A DNA stretch of 64,000 bases from Actinomycetaceae bacterium. GTDB taxonomy: Bacteria > Actinomycetota > Actinomycetes > Actinomycetales > Actinomycetaceae. The translations under genes and the position numbers were made by a program. The DNA is taken from positions 248,001 to 312,000 of the forward strand of contig JAQYDG010000004.1 in the NCBI GenBank assembly GCA_028724265.1. The letters are read 5' to 3'. Position 1 is the stretch's first letter, and every line of letters begins with the position of its first letter. Of the stretch, positions 1 to 8,695 are shown piece after piece. The notes beneath the pieces were generated by a model. It did no database searches. It was not told the DNA's origin and was given only the letters and a program-made list of their open reading frames with translations.

Positions 1-324
1 GCGTTCGGCCTCTAGTTCAGCTGGCAAGCCGTGGGTATCCCAGCCGAAACGCCGCTCCACACGGTTACCCAGCATCGTCTGGTATCGGCCAATCACGTCC
101 TTGACGTATCCCGTCAGCAAATGGCCATAGTGAGGCAAACCGTTGGCAAACGGCGGGCCGTCGAAAAACACGAATTCTTTTCCGCCCTCTTCTTCTGTTG
201 GGCGCTGATCAATCGACGCCTGGAATGTGCCATCTTTCTGCCAATAGGCGAGCACATCCTCCTCCATCTGCGGGAAGGAAGGATTTGCAGGCACATCTTC
301 AGTGCGATGAAGCGGGTAATGCAT
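1..324 (-). CDS. ileS: Isoleucyl-tRNA synthetase, N-terminal 108 residues (partial)
   Basis: Charges tRNA-Ile with isoleucine in the cytoplasm (class I synthetase). Only the N-terminus lies in the window; the gene runs off the left edge. The reading from the ATG at 324 gives [12 protein letters not shown], then [20 protein letters not shown], which carries the class I HIGH-type motif (HYGH), and then [14 protein letters not shown], typical of IleS rather than ValS or LeuS. The ATG is preceded by AGGAG about 8 nt upstream. That site lies in a short hairpin at the end of a T-box leader, so expression should respond to uncharged tRNA-Ile. Identity is very secure. Confidence 0.96.
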   Translation of the reverse strand, partial: MHYPLHRTEDVPANPSFPQMEEDVLAYWQKDGTFQASIDQRPTEEEGGKEFVFFDGPPFANGLPHYGHLLTGYVKDVIGRYQTMLGNRVERRFGWDTHGLPAELEAER

Positions 325-605
325 GAGTGTTTCTCCTGGTATTCCTTATCCAGGCGAGGACGAACCTGACACTTGTCACGTCCGCGGTACCACCCCGCTT
401 GCCACTTGCGTGGCCGCTCGTGTGGGCTGATGACGAGCCCGTCCGCTCGGTTCTACTAGTTGGGATAGGCGCAGAGCACGAAGGCTCAAAACCCTTCTCG
501 ACTTCGCAGTATGGACAACGACACTGCGCACCGCAAGGCCCCGCATCCCAACGTTCTTCCGAGAGCTCCCCGGTGATGCCCGATCCCACATGAACCCCAG
601 CACAG
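325..605 (-). promoter_or_regulatory. T-box riboswitch (tRNA-Ile) leader of ileS, translational type
   Basis: On the minus strand 400-382 reads AAGCGGGGTGGTACCGCGG, matching the T-box consensus AGGGUGGNACCGCG. The bulge UGGU can pair with an ACCA tRNA end. Upstream, 585-568 contains GGGCATCACCGGGGAG, the short Stem I form seen in actinobacterial ileS leaders, with ATC (577-575) as isoleucine specifier. The last hairpin pairs 354-350 (CCTGG) with 339-335 (CCAGG). The latter overlaps the AGGAG ribosome site of ileS, so the switch probably gates translation rather than termination. No U-tract terminator is seen. Confidence 0.93.
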
Positions 606-858
606 CAAGAGCCACGTAGAACCGGCCGGATCACAGCAATGCCATTATTTTAAGCACACCGATCAGCCGATGCCGTGCTGCAGGGCACATGAACCCCGCC
701 ACATCCTGAAAATCGAGGATTGTCTTTTTTGTGCCCGCTCAGCCGTTCTCGGTACGAGAGCGCTGTCGGCGCTTTGTCACACCGGTATTCGATTGAGCGG
801 GCACACAATTAATGTTGCACGAAGTGCTTTGGTTATGTTGCACCAGGAACTTGCTCGG

Positions 859-1674
859 CTACTGAGCCTTCCACGAGGCTGCTGCGTTATCGTCAAAGAC
901 GAAGTTCCCGTAGTACTCGATCGTCACCGTGCCTGCTTTGAACGGAACCTTACCAGTAACCGTGCCGTTTGCGTTCAACGATCCGCTCTCGAGCAACTTA
1001 ACGTCGTCAAACATAGGAACTTCGGGATTGGTCGCCGCGCCATTGGCGTCCACGCCTTTCCAATCAAAGGAGTCGTAGTCTACTTTCTCCTTACCGGTGT
1101 TGGTGTAGCTCACAGTAGCTACCAGATAGGTATCCCCAATCGTGTCTTTCACTTCTTTATCCACAGCATCGACAGAAACGACAAGCCCATTGCTCAGCGT
1201 CGCTTTCGTACCCACTCCTAAATTCGTGGTGGCAGCAGGTTTGTCTGCATCTTTCTCTGCGCTCTTGTCAGAGGCTTTTGTTGCTCCATCGGTTTTTGTA
1301 CCATCAGCAGCCTGGCTCGTCTCGGTCACCTTCGGCGACGAGAACTCTTCATCGATTGCCTTGCTCCAGGAATTCTGCAACACGAGCGCGATAACAATCG
1401 CGAGGATGTTCAGGACGAGACCCGCAATGGCAAGTCCCTTGCCAGTTTTCTTTCCCTTCCTGATTGCGACGAGACCGACAATAGCGAGAACGACGCCAAC
1501 GATACCGAGCACCACAGAAAAGTTGTTGAGAATCGGTATCCAGGAGCCAAGGATCGCCAGAACACCAGCCACGAGTGCTGCGATGGCAAGGACTGAATGT
1601 TTAACTGCTGCCACGACCACTGTTGGCGTTGGTGAATCCTGAGATGCCGACTCAGGAGTCGGAGATTCCGTCAT
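859..1674 (-). CDS. Membrane-anchored protein, DUF4190-like N-terminus plus DUF5067/DUF4352-like domain
   Basis: 271 aa, function unknown. Residues 1-25 are Ser/Thr/Pro-rich. Two hydrophobic segments (about 28-66 and 78-102) flank a basic RKGKKTGKG loop, as in DUF4190 proteins. A Lys/Asp/Ala/Thr-rich linker (about 115-150) leads to a C-terminal domain with NLGVGTKATLSNGLVVSVD and YLVATVSYTNTGKEK, resembling the immunoglobulin-like DUF5067/DUF4352 domain of surface lipoproteins. It is probably anchored by the hairpin with the C-terminal domain outside. The ATG has AAAGGA 8 nt upstream. It stands alone between ileS and a pseudogene region. Domain naming is from memory of the families. Confidence 0.8.
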   Translation of the reverse strand: MTESPTPESASQDSPTPTVVVAAVKHSVLAIAALVAGVLAILGSWIPILNNFSVVLGIVGVVLAIVGLVAIRKGKKTGKGLAIAGLVLNILAIVIALVLQNSWSKAIDEEFSSPKVTETSQAADGTKTDGATKASDKSAEKDADKPAATTNLGVGTKATLSNGLVVSVDAVDKEVKDTIGDTYLVATVSYTNTGKEKVDYDSFDWKGVDANGAATNPEVPMFDDVKLLESGSLNANGTVTGKVPFKAGTVTIEYYGNFVFDDNAAASWKAQ

Positions 1675-1883
1675 GATTGTGTCCTTTCAATTGTAGCTAT
1701 GACAATCCAACTTTTCCTCGGGGGGGGTCAAAGTCAAGCTTCCATGACGGGAATGAGATTTCTGCCTAACTCATGCAGATACGTTCACACCCGGCTTGCG
1801 TGATGCACCGTAGTTGAAGGAGCTACACAATCATCACCACGTTCAACACCCGCAGAATTCCACGATCGATTTCTTGGGGCATG
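1675..1883. other. Non-coding stretch upstream of the 859-1674 gene
   Basis: No convincing coding frame on either strand. It contains the ribosome site of the minus-strand gene and a 7-G run near 1722. Weak remnants of the neighbouring ligase pseudogene may begin here, but I cannot align them. Confidence 0.4.
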
Positions 1884-2251
1884 ACGGAATTCTCCGGCGG
1901 TGAGAACCTTTGCGCTGGATAGTGGAACTGCGGCACTCTCACCAATCAGAGTGTGGACGAGCACGGTTGGTTTCACACTGGCGATATGGCAATGTATGAC
2001 GCCAACGGCAGGTACTATCTTGCCGAACGTACTATCTTGCAGGACGTAGAAAGGAAATGATTATTTCTGGCAGGGAAAATATTTACCCCGCCGGGCTTGG
2101 AGACTCGATGGGGGGATACCCTGGCATCGACAAATGGAAACCATAGGAGCACTGCCTCGCTCTTTTTTCCCCCCCCACCACCGGCAAGGTGGATGCACGC
2201 GCGCTCAAAGAACTCGCTGCCACACTAGCGCCCCACTGTAAACAGGAATGA
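1884..2251 (+). pseudogene. Decayed acyl-CoA ligase / AMP-binding enzyme C-terminus
   Basis: A plus-strand frame reads GENLCAG, then TAG where family members have the tyrosine of GYWN, then WN...DEHGWFHTGDMAMYDA and NGRYYL, the A8-type GW(F)HTGD motif of adenylate-forming ligases. After a short duplication (GTACTATCTTGC occurs twice, 2012-2040) the frame shifts and continues AGRRKEMIISGRENIYPA, equivalent to the GRKKEMIISGGENIYPAE motif. A third frame ends TGKVDARALKELAATLAP...KQE and a stop at 2249-2251, the usual ligase C-terminus. At least one nonsense codon, one small duplication and further indels or deletion (a C8 run near 2169-2176) make it non-functional. The N-terminal domain is absent. 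Confidence 0.82.
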
Positions 2252-2554
2252 ACTGCGGGCAAGAGCGATCGCTGTGGGAACAAGAGCAATCATGCTGCAT
2301 CGGAAATCCCTATTCATTCCGCGGAAAACAGCGCCGCACGCTGTGCTCTGCGCTGCGTGAGCACCCACACAAAGCGACAGCGCAGCATGCACGAATCGTG
2401 TTCGGATTACCTAACTTGCACGCCACATAGTCGCGCATTAGAGTCAAGACGAATTGGCGCGCAGATCTCACGACACGCGCGCGCAGGGAAATGATTCCCC
2501 TTTTCATCGCTCGCCTTTCAAGCGAGACAGCAGTTTTCAAGGAGACAGCAAGTT
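2252..2554. other. Intergenic leader before the 2555 gene
   Basis: No supported gene. The stretch 2440-2530 is rich in CGC/GCG and leads into the ribosome site AAGGAG upstream of ATG 2555. A promoter is presumably present, but I cannot pick one confidently. Confidence 0.4.
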
Positions 2555-3256
2555 ATGGCAACAAACGTGTATAAGACGCTTTTGAAAATCGTAGGCGTCG
2601 TCTTAGCACTGATCGGCATCGGCGCGATGATCGGCGGCAACTTTGCCAGCGGTTTCGTCAAGGATCAGCTGAAGGCTCAGCAGATCACCATGCCAGATGC
2701 ATCCAAGCAGCCGACCGAAGCCCAGGGCGGCGATTTCACTCAGGCAGATGTGGATGCCCTCAAGCCGTTCTCGAACACGCAGCTCGATTCAGGCCCGAAG
2801 GCTAAGGCATATGCAGACAATTACATTGCTGTCCATATGCGCAGCGCAGCAAAGGCTGCAGGCGTTCCAGAGGACAAGCAGACATTCGCCGGTATCGGTG
2901 AATACATCAACGAAACGTACGCTCCTAAGCTGACGGATGAGATCAAGGCTGATCAGCCGAACCTGAGCGACGACGAGGTCAAGGCTCTTGTGAAGAGCGA
3001 GCCGAACAACAAGGACACAAAGTACGAAGCTGCAAAGACCATCGGAAAGCTGGATGCGCTGCGTACCAACTCCTTCTTCGAAGGCAACATGCTCCGCGGC
3101 ACGCTGCTGAGCGCATATGGTTGGGGTCTGATCGGAACCATCGCGATCATCGCAGCTTGGGTTCTGATCGTTCTGGGCGTTCTGTTGTTCGTAGCCGGCT
3201 TTGTTATCAAGGGCAAGAAGGCTCCAGTAGTCGAAAAAACAACCATCCAGGAGTAG
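2555..3256 (+). CDS. Two-TM membrane protein with extracytoplasmic helical domain
   Basis: 233 aa, not recognised. An N-terminal TM (about residues 8-30, IVGVVLALIGIGAMIGGNFA) and a C-terminal TM (about 188-218, LIGTIAIIAAWVLIVLGVLL) bracket about 150 mostly polar, helical residues with many Asp, Lys and Ala. The protein ends with a short basic tail. This layout suggests an external domain held at both ends. CAAGGAGACAGCAAGTTATG gives a clear ribosome site. It is a single-gene unit closed by the hairpin at 3382-3415. Base use is like the housekeeping neighbours, so it is probably native. Confidence 0.8.
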   Translation: MATNVYKTLLKIVGVVLALIGIGAMIGGNFASGFVKDQLKAQQITMPDASKQPTEAQGGDFTQADVDALKPFSNTQLDSGPKAKAYADNYIAVHMRSAAKAAGVPEDKQTFAGIGEYINETYAPKLTDEIKADQPNLSDDEVKALVKSEPNNKDTKYEAAKTIGKLDALRTNSFFEGNMLRGTLLSAYGWGLIGTIAIIAAWVLIVLGVLLFVAGFVIKGKKAPVVEKTTIQE

Positions 3257-3381
3257 CTGAGGGATACAGCCTAGGTTTCACTGGCTGAAAGCAGCTGCCG
3301 CATCGGGCGGACGTGTTCGGGTTCATCACACTACGCGGGGACTTTGACACGTCAGAGCGGATAACTCCTGTATCATGCAAC

Positions 3382-3419
3382 AAGGTGGGACGAGCGTGAT
3401 CGCTTGTTCCACCTTTTGT
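3382..3419 (+). terminator. Long hairpin, probable terminator of the 2555 gene
   Basis: AAGGTGGGACGAGCG (3382-3396) pairs with CGCTTGTTCCACCTT (3401-3415) through a TGAT loop, 15 pairs including G-U pairs, followed by TTGT. It lies 126 nt after the upstream stop and about 270 nt before valS. The 5' arm looks like a T-box at first sight, but see the rejected list. Confidence 0.65.
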
Positions 3420-3688
3420 ATGCATGATCGTTCCTGCCGGTTTGTGCGTTACCTAGCCGCCGGTGCGCAATAATCGCAATTATCACAGTTGATAAGGCAC
3501 TCTGGTGCATATTAATATCGAACTTTGGCGAATCGCTCTTTTCACATCGCTCTTTCGAGCCATGTGCTGTGTTATTCACGGCAGCGCTCCTTTATTCAGG
3601 CCACCGCTCCTGCCGGCTTCTGCCGAACACAACAGACTGCGGCGGTGCCTCGTTCGATTGAACGCCTAGGGCGTGGAAGAATAGGTTT
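3420..3688. other. Upstream region of valS
   Basis: No gene seen. AAGAAT (3677-3682) ends 6 nt before the valS ATG at 3689, a weak version of the -10/start spacing found for other leaderless genes here. There is no good ribosome site (AATAGGTTTATG). Confidence 0.4.
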
Positions 3689-6415
3689 ATGACGAAATTA
3701 GGCAGCTTGAAAGATCACAGCACCGTCCCCGGCAAAGCCAGCCTAGAAGGCTTGGAGACGCGATGGGGCAAGCTCTGGAACGATGAGGGTACCTACGCCT
3801 TTGACCGCACTGCGCAGCGTCAGGCAGTTTATTCTATTGACACACCTCCGCCAACGGTCTCGGGATCCCTGCATATTGGCCACGTGTTCAGCTATACCCA
3901 CACTGACACGATCGCTCGGTACCAGCGTATGAAGGGTAAGGCAGTGTTCTACCCGATGGGGTGGGACGATAACGGTTTACCGACAGAACGTCGCGTCCAA
4001 AACTACTATGGCGTTCGCTGCGATCCCTCGCTGCCCTACGATCCAGATTTCGTGCCACCCCAGCAAGGAGGCACAGGCAAATCCATCAAAATGAAGGATC
4101 AAGTGCCGATTTCGCGCCGCAATTTCGTTGAGTTGTGCCGGAATCTCACCAAAGAAGATGAGCAGCAGTTTGAAGCGCTGTGGCGCTACCTTGGGCTCTC
4201 GGTAGATTGGAATCAGCACTATCAGACGATCGGCGAAAAGGCACAGAAGGTCGCTCAGGCGGCGTTCCTCAAGAACCTCGAGCGCGGCGAAGCGTACCAG
4301 GCCGAGGCTCCCGGACTGTGGGACGTGACGTTCCAGACGGCGGTTGCCCAGGCCGAACTGGAAGACCGTGACTACCCCGGTGCCTATCACTCCCTCGCAT
4401 TTCATCCAGAGGACAAGGCTGCTGCAGCAAAGGCTGCTGAGCTAGGTGCGAAGGTTGACGATGCCGGGAACATCCTGATTGAAACAACGCGCCCAGAACT
4501 ACTGGCAGCATGTTGCGCGCTGATCGCTAACCCTGATGACGAACGTTTCAAGGATCTTTTCGGCACCTACGTGACGTCGCCAATCTTTAATGTACGCGTC
4601 CCCGTCCTTGCGCATCCCCTCGCTGAGATGGACAAGGGCGCAGGTATCGCAATGTGCTGTACATTCGGTGACGTCACCGACGTGGTGTGGTGGCGCGAGC
4701 TCAAGCTGCCAACGCGCTCGATTATTGCCAAAGATGGCCGCATTCTCAGCACCACACCCGACTGGATTACCGATGCCCGCGGACGTTCCATGTACGAAGA
4801 AATGGCTGGGAAAACCACGTTTTCCGCACGGAAAGTGCTCGTTGACGCCCTTCAGGTATCCGGCGAAATGATCGGTGAGCCCACGCCAACAATGCGTAAG
4901 ACGAATTTCTTCGAAAAGGGCGATAAGCCGCTCGAAATCGTCACCTCCCGCCAGTGGTACATCCGCAATGGCGGCACCGACTACACCGAGGCAAACGGCA
5001 AAAACTTGGCCGATAACCTCATTGCTGCCGGTAACGACCTGGACTTCCATCCGGCGTTCATGCACGTTCGATATGACAACTGGGTGAACGGTTTGAACAC
5101 CGACTGGCTGATTTCCCGCCAGCGCTTCTTCGGCGTGCCACTCCCACTCTGGTACAAGGTAAACGAAGCAGGAGATGTGGATTACGATGCAATCCTGGCG
5201 CCTCGCATCGACCAGCTACCCGTTGACCCCACCACGGATGTGCCAGACGGATATTCTGAGGAGCAGCGCGGACAAGCGGGTGGATTCGTCGGCGAAGTGG
5301 ACATTATGGATACCTGGGCAACCTCCTCGCTCTCACCTCAGATCGTCTCCGGCTGGCTGACGGATCCTGACCTCTTCGCGCGGGTGTATCCCATGGATTT
5401 GCGTCCACAAGGGCAGGATATTATTCGTACATGGCTGTTCTCCTCCATGGTGCGCGCCCATCTGGAATTCGGTGAAAACCCCTGGAAACATGCCGCGATT
5501 TCCGGCTGGATCCTGGATCCAGACCACAAGAAGATGAGCAAATCCAAAGGCAACGTTGTGACGCCCATGGGGCTGCTGGAAAAGCACGGTGCGGATGCAG
5601 TCCGCTACTGGGCTGCTTCTGCGCGCCTCGGAGTGGATGCCACCTTCGACGAGCAACAGATGAAAATTGGCAGGCGCCTTGCCCTCAAGATTCTCAACGC
5701 GTCCAAGTTCGCGTTTGGGTTTGCCGGCGAGGGCGCACCTGTGAACCTGGATGCCACTGCGGTGACCGAACCAGTTGATCGTGCCCTGCTCGCTGGCCTT
5801 GCTGACGTTGTGGATGCGGCAACAACCGCCTTTGACTCCTACGATCACACCAAGGCGCTGGAAGAATCCGAAACCTATTTCTGGCATTTCTGCGACGAAT
5901 ACCTCGAACTCGTCAAAGATCGCGCATACGGTTCTGATGCTGCGGCAGCATCAGCTCAGGTGACTCTCAACATCGCCATTGACACGTTCCTGCGCCTGTT
6001 CGCCCCCTTCCTTCCCTACGCCACAGAAGAAGTCTGGAGTTGGTACCGAGAGGGATCCGTTCACCAGGCTCCATGGCCAGAATCCGAACCGTTACGCACG
6101 ATAGCGGGCACGGATGCCGACCCTGAGATTTTGCGAGTGGCCGGCGAAGCGCTCAGGATTCTGCGCAAAATGAAATCAGACGCAAAGGTGTCGCAGAGAA
6201 CTAGTTTCGCCTATGTGACGCTCACCGTGGCGGAGACTGACCGCACAAGGCTCGATGCCGTCACGGCCGACCTGATCCGCGCTGCGCACGTGCGTGGTGA
6301 TTTCGGCATTCAGAATCGCGAGATCGGCGAACCTGCAGGCGAAGGATCTGAGGCAGATACTGCTGTACAGATCGCCGATTACCTCCTCGACCCAGCACAA
6401 CCGAAGGTGAAGTAG
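3689..6415 (+). CDS. valS: Valyl-tRNA synthetase
   Basis: 908 aa, full length for the family. It joins valine to tRNA-Val and edits misactivated threonine. Seen motifs: PPPTVSGSLHIGH (HIGH, about residues 50-62), GWDDNGLPTERRVQNYYG, the editing-domain region from about 200 to 370, RQWYIRNGG, DIMDTWATSSLSP, and KMSKSKGN (about 617-624). The anticodon-binding helical domain follows (TFLRLFAPFLPYATEEVW). The DNGLPTERRVQNYYG form is that of the actinobacterial ValS subtype. The C-terminus is short, without the long coiled coil of E. coli ValS. ATG 3689 lacks a ribosome site and may be leaderless. Confidence 0.97.
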   Translation: MTKLGSLKDHSTVPGKASLEGLETRWGKLWNDEGTYAFDRTAQRQAVYSIDTPPPTVSGSLHIGHVFSYTHTDTIARYQRMKGKAVFYPMGWDDNGLPTERRVQNYYGVRCDPSLPYDPDFVPPQQGGTGKSIKMKDQVPISRRNFVELCRNLTKEDEQQFEALWRYLGLSVDWNQHYQTIGEKAQKVAQAAFLKNLERGEAYQAEAPGLWDVTFQTAVAQAELEDRDYPGAYHSLAFHPEDKAAAAKAAELGAKVDDAGNILIETTRPELLAACCALIANPDDERFKDLFGTYVTSPIFNVRVPVLAHPLAEMDKGAGIAMCCTFGDVTDVVWWRELKLPTRSIIAKDGRILSTTPDWITDARGRSMYEEMAGKTTFSARKVLVDALQVSGEMIGEPTPTMRKTNFFEKGDKPLEIVTSRQWYIRNGGTDYTEANGKNLADNLIAAGNDLDFHPAFMHVRYDNWVNGLNTDWLISRQRFFGVPLPLWYKVNEAGDVDYDAILAPRIDQLPVDPTTDVPDGYSEEQRGQAGGFVGEVDIMDTWATSSLSPQIVSGWLTDPDLFARVYPMDLRPQGQDIIRTWLFSSMVRAHLEFGENPWKHAAISGWILDPDHKKMSKSKGNVVTPMGLLEKHGADAVRYWAASARLGVDATFDEQQMKIGRRLALKILNASKFAFGFAGEGAPVNLDATAVTEPVDRALLAGLADVVDAATTAFDSYDHTKALEESETYFWHFCDEYLELVKDRAYGSDAAAASAQVTLNIAIDTFLRLFAPFLPYATEEVWSWYREGSVHQAPWPESEPLRTIAGTDADPEILRVAGEALRILRKMKSDAKVSQRTSFAYVTLTVAETDRTRLDAVTADLIRAAHVRGDFGIQNREIGEPAGEGSEADTAVQIADYLLDPAQPKVK

Positions 6416-6429
6416 TCCGCACGATTCAT

Positions 6430-6462
6430 GATGCCCCTCGCCGCAGACGCGTGAGGGGCGTC
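6430..6462 (+). terminator. Hairpin after valS
   Basis: GCCCCTC (6433-6439) pairs with GAGGGGC (6453-6459), extended by flanking GA/TC, 15 nt after the valS stop. No strong T-run follows. Confidence 0.6.
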
Positions 6463-6537
6463 GAATGTCTTCCGTCGCTCGCCGCGTCAGTTGTGTCGCG
6501 TCACCACCTCAGATGCGCATCGTCACCACCGCTTTAT

Positions 6538-6565
6538 CGCTAAGTTACGGTATAGTAACTTAGCG
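6538..6565. promoter_or_regulatory. Perfect 11-bp inverted repeat, probable operator of the acyl-CoA ligase gene
   Basis: CGCTAAGTTAC (6538-6548), six bases GGTATA, then GTAACTTAGCG (6555-6565): a perfect palindrome with 6-bp spacer, 110 bp before the ligase start. TATAGT (6551-6556) within it would serve as a -10 box, so a dimeric repressor (TetR-like size and symmetry) bound here would block RNA polymerase. The regulator is not in the window. Confidence 0.65.
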
Positions 6566-6674
6566 GAGCTGGAGGGATGCTCGAATAAGAGCGGCTTGCC
6601 TCAGCGACGCGTCATGCCCGAGGCTGACGAAGGCAAGCCCACACTACGATTTGAAGAAATGAAGGAGACCCACG

Positions 6675-8522
6675 ATGGCTGTTGAAAAGCACGATGTGAG
6701 GGTTTCACAAACGCCTGCCACCATAGAAATCACAGACTCGATGACGATACCGACCGTCTTGCGCCGCATTGCTCGGGAGAATCAAGACCGCGTCGTTATT
6801 GAGAAGAAGTCATCGATTAATACCTGGGTTCCAGTCACATGGCGCGAGTTCTACAGTGAGGTTCGCGCCCTTGCCCGCGGACTTATCGCGCTGGGTGTCA
6901 ACCAAGGCGACCGCGTAGCGATTATGTGCCGCACGCGCTATGAATATACCGTCGTGGATATGGCACTGCTCTCGGTAGGAGCCATGTCCATTTCTATTTA
7001 CGAAACCGATTCCACTGAACAGGCGCGCTGGATCATCGATGATGCACACGTGCGTTTTGCCTTCGCCGAAAGCGAGCAGATCAAGGCTGTGTTGGAACCT
7101 GTTCAGGAAGCCGCCCCGTGGTTTGAGCGCACATTCGTCATCGATGAAGGGGCAATCGCCCAGATTTCCGCACTCGGAAGCGAGGATCTCGATCGGGAAC
7201 TGGATCGCCGTATCGATGCCGGGCGCGCCTCGGATTTGATGACGATTATTTACACATCCGGAACGACGGGACGTCCAAAAGGCGTGCAGATCACGCATAG
7301 GAATATGCTTCACCTGTCCATCAACGGTCCTCTTGATCCCGACCTCGCGCCCGTATGTCAACGCGGCAAGCGCACACTCCTGGTTCTGCCAATGTCGCAC
7401 GTATTCGCGCGCTTCTTCAACCTCGTCGCGCTCTTTGCAGGTAATCCGATCGGTTATGTCCCTGACACAAAGAGCCTCGTTAGCGACCTTCAGACCTTCC
7501 GGCCAGACTACATGATTCTTGTGCCACGGGTGTTCGAAAAACTCTACAACGCAGCAGACGCCCAGGCAGGGCATGGGATCGCGCTCAAGACGTTCCGCTA
7601 TTTTGCACGCGTCGCCATTGCCTATTCCCGCGCCATGGATACACCGGAAGGCCCCTCAGCAGCGCTCCGTGTGCAACATCAAATCGGTGACAAACTTGTC
7701 TACCACCGCATTCGCACTATTTTAGGTGGCCACATGACCCACGCGATCTGCGGCGGCGCTCCGCTGGGTGAACGCCTCGGGCACTTCTTCCGCGGCATCG
7801 GCTTGATCGTCATGGAAGGCTGGGGGCTGACAGAGACAAACGGGCCAGCAACGGTGAATTCTCCACGCCGCATGCGTATCGGTTCCGTTGGGCCTGCTTT
7901 CCCCGGAACGATGGTCACCACCGACGAGGACGGCGAGATTCTCGTCAAAGGCGAGAGCGTCTTCAGCGCCTATAACAACAACGAAAAAGCAACAGAAGAA
8001 TCATTCACGCCTGACGGCTTCTTCCGCACAGGCGACCTCGGATACGTTGACGACGATGGCTTCGTCTGGGTGACTGGCCGCAAGAAGGAGCTGATCGTCA
8101 CTGCAGGCGGTAAGAACGTCTCGCCTGCGGTGCTCGAAGACCGGCTGCGCGGCCACCCGCTCGTCTCGCAGGTAGTTGTCGTCGGCGATCAGAAACCGTT
8201 CATCGCCGCCCTCGTCACGCTCGATGAAGAAATGCTTCCACAATGGCTGAAGAATCATGGGCTTCCCGCGATGTCTGTGTCTGATGCGGCCACGAATCCC
8301 GCTGTCCTCGCCTCACTTGAGCGCGGCGTTCAACGCGCCAACCAAGTTGTGTCCCGTGCAGAGTCGATTCGCAAATTTAGGGTTCTGACAACAGACTTTA
8401 CGATTAGTAACGGGTATATGAGCCCGTCGCTCAAAGTCAAGCGCGCAGCAGTGCTCAAAAACTTTGCTGGGGAGATCGAAAAACTCTACGAGGGTGTCTC
8501 CTCACCCGGTCAACAGAACTGA
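6675..8522 (+). CDS. Long-chain fatty acid-CoA ligase (AMP-forming)
   Basis: 615 aa. It activates long-chain fatty acids to acyl-CoA via acyl-adenylate, FadD15-like. Seen: the P-loop-like motif IYTSGTTGRPKGVQITHRN (about residues 192-210), LVLPMSHVFAR, the gate region MEGWGLTETNGPATVN, GFFRTGDLGYVDDDGF, and GRKKELIVTAGGKNVSP. The C-terminus ...SPSLKVKRAAVLKNF has the conserved lysines of the A10 region. AAGGAG lies 8 nt before ATG 6675. It has its own operator-like palindrome upstream and a hairpin downstream, so it is a monocistronic regulated unit. It is more divergent from the pseudogene at 1884 than a recent duplicate would be. Confidence 0.93.
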   Translation: MAVEKHDVRVSQTPATIEITDSMTIPTVLRRIARENQDRVVIEKKSSINTWVPVTWREFYSEVRALARGLIALGVNQGDRVAIMCRTRYEYTVVDMALLSVGAMSISIYETDSTEQARWIIDDAHVRFAFAESEQIKAVLEPVQEAAPWFERTFVIDEGAIAQISALGSEDLDRELDRRIDAGRASDLMTIIYTSGTTGRPKGVQITHRNMLHLSINGPLDPDLAPVCQRGKRTLLVLPMSHVFARFFNLVALFAGNPIGYVPDTKSLVSDLQTFRPDYMILVPRVFEKLYNAADAQAGHGIALKTFRYFARVAIAYSRAMDTPEGPSAALRVQHQIGDKLVYHRIRTILGGHMTHAICGGAPLGERLGHFFRGIGLIVMEGWGLTETNGPATVNSPRRMRIGSVGPAFPGTMVTTDEDGEILVKGESVFSAYNNNEKATEESFTPDGFFRTGDLGYVDDDGFVWVTGRKKELIVTAGGKNVSPAVLEDRLRGHPLVSQVVVVGDQKPFIAALVTLDEEMLPQWLKNHGLPAMSVSDAATNPAVLASLERGVQRANQVVSRAESIRKFRVLTTDFTISNGYMSPSLKVKRAAVLKNFAGEIEKLYEGVSSPGQQN

Positions 8523-8572
8523 TGCCAACAGAATAAGGAACTTGCGGAACGTTATCCCGCAGAACGCAATAC

Positions 8573-8620
8573 GGTGATGCCTACGGTCTCTCGGTGAATC
8601 CTCAGATCGCAGGCATCACT
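8573..8620 (+). terminator. Terminator-like inverted repeat between the ligase gene and clpX
   Basis: GGTGATGCCT (8573-8582) and AGGCATCACT (8611-8620) form a 9-bp stem followed by GTTT. It sits between convergent genes and may serve both. Confidence 0.6.
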
Positions 8621-8695
8621 GTTTAATAGCGCATATCTCAAGCTCGCATGTCCATTCTTTTTAGGATACTCATCCCGTACCCTGAGCGCAGAGCA

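Noticed and set aside
3382..3415. T-box-like AAGGTGGGACGAGCG 300 nt before valS
   Set aside because: The UGGN bulge would be UGGG, needing a tRNA discriminator C, which tRNA-Val lacks. CCGCG is not conserved, no valine specifier stem was found, and the sequence pairs fully with its own 3' arm as a terminator.
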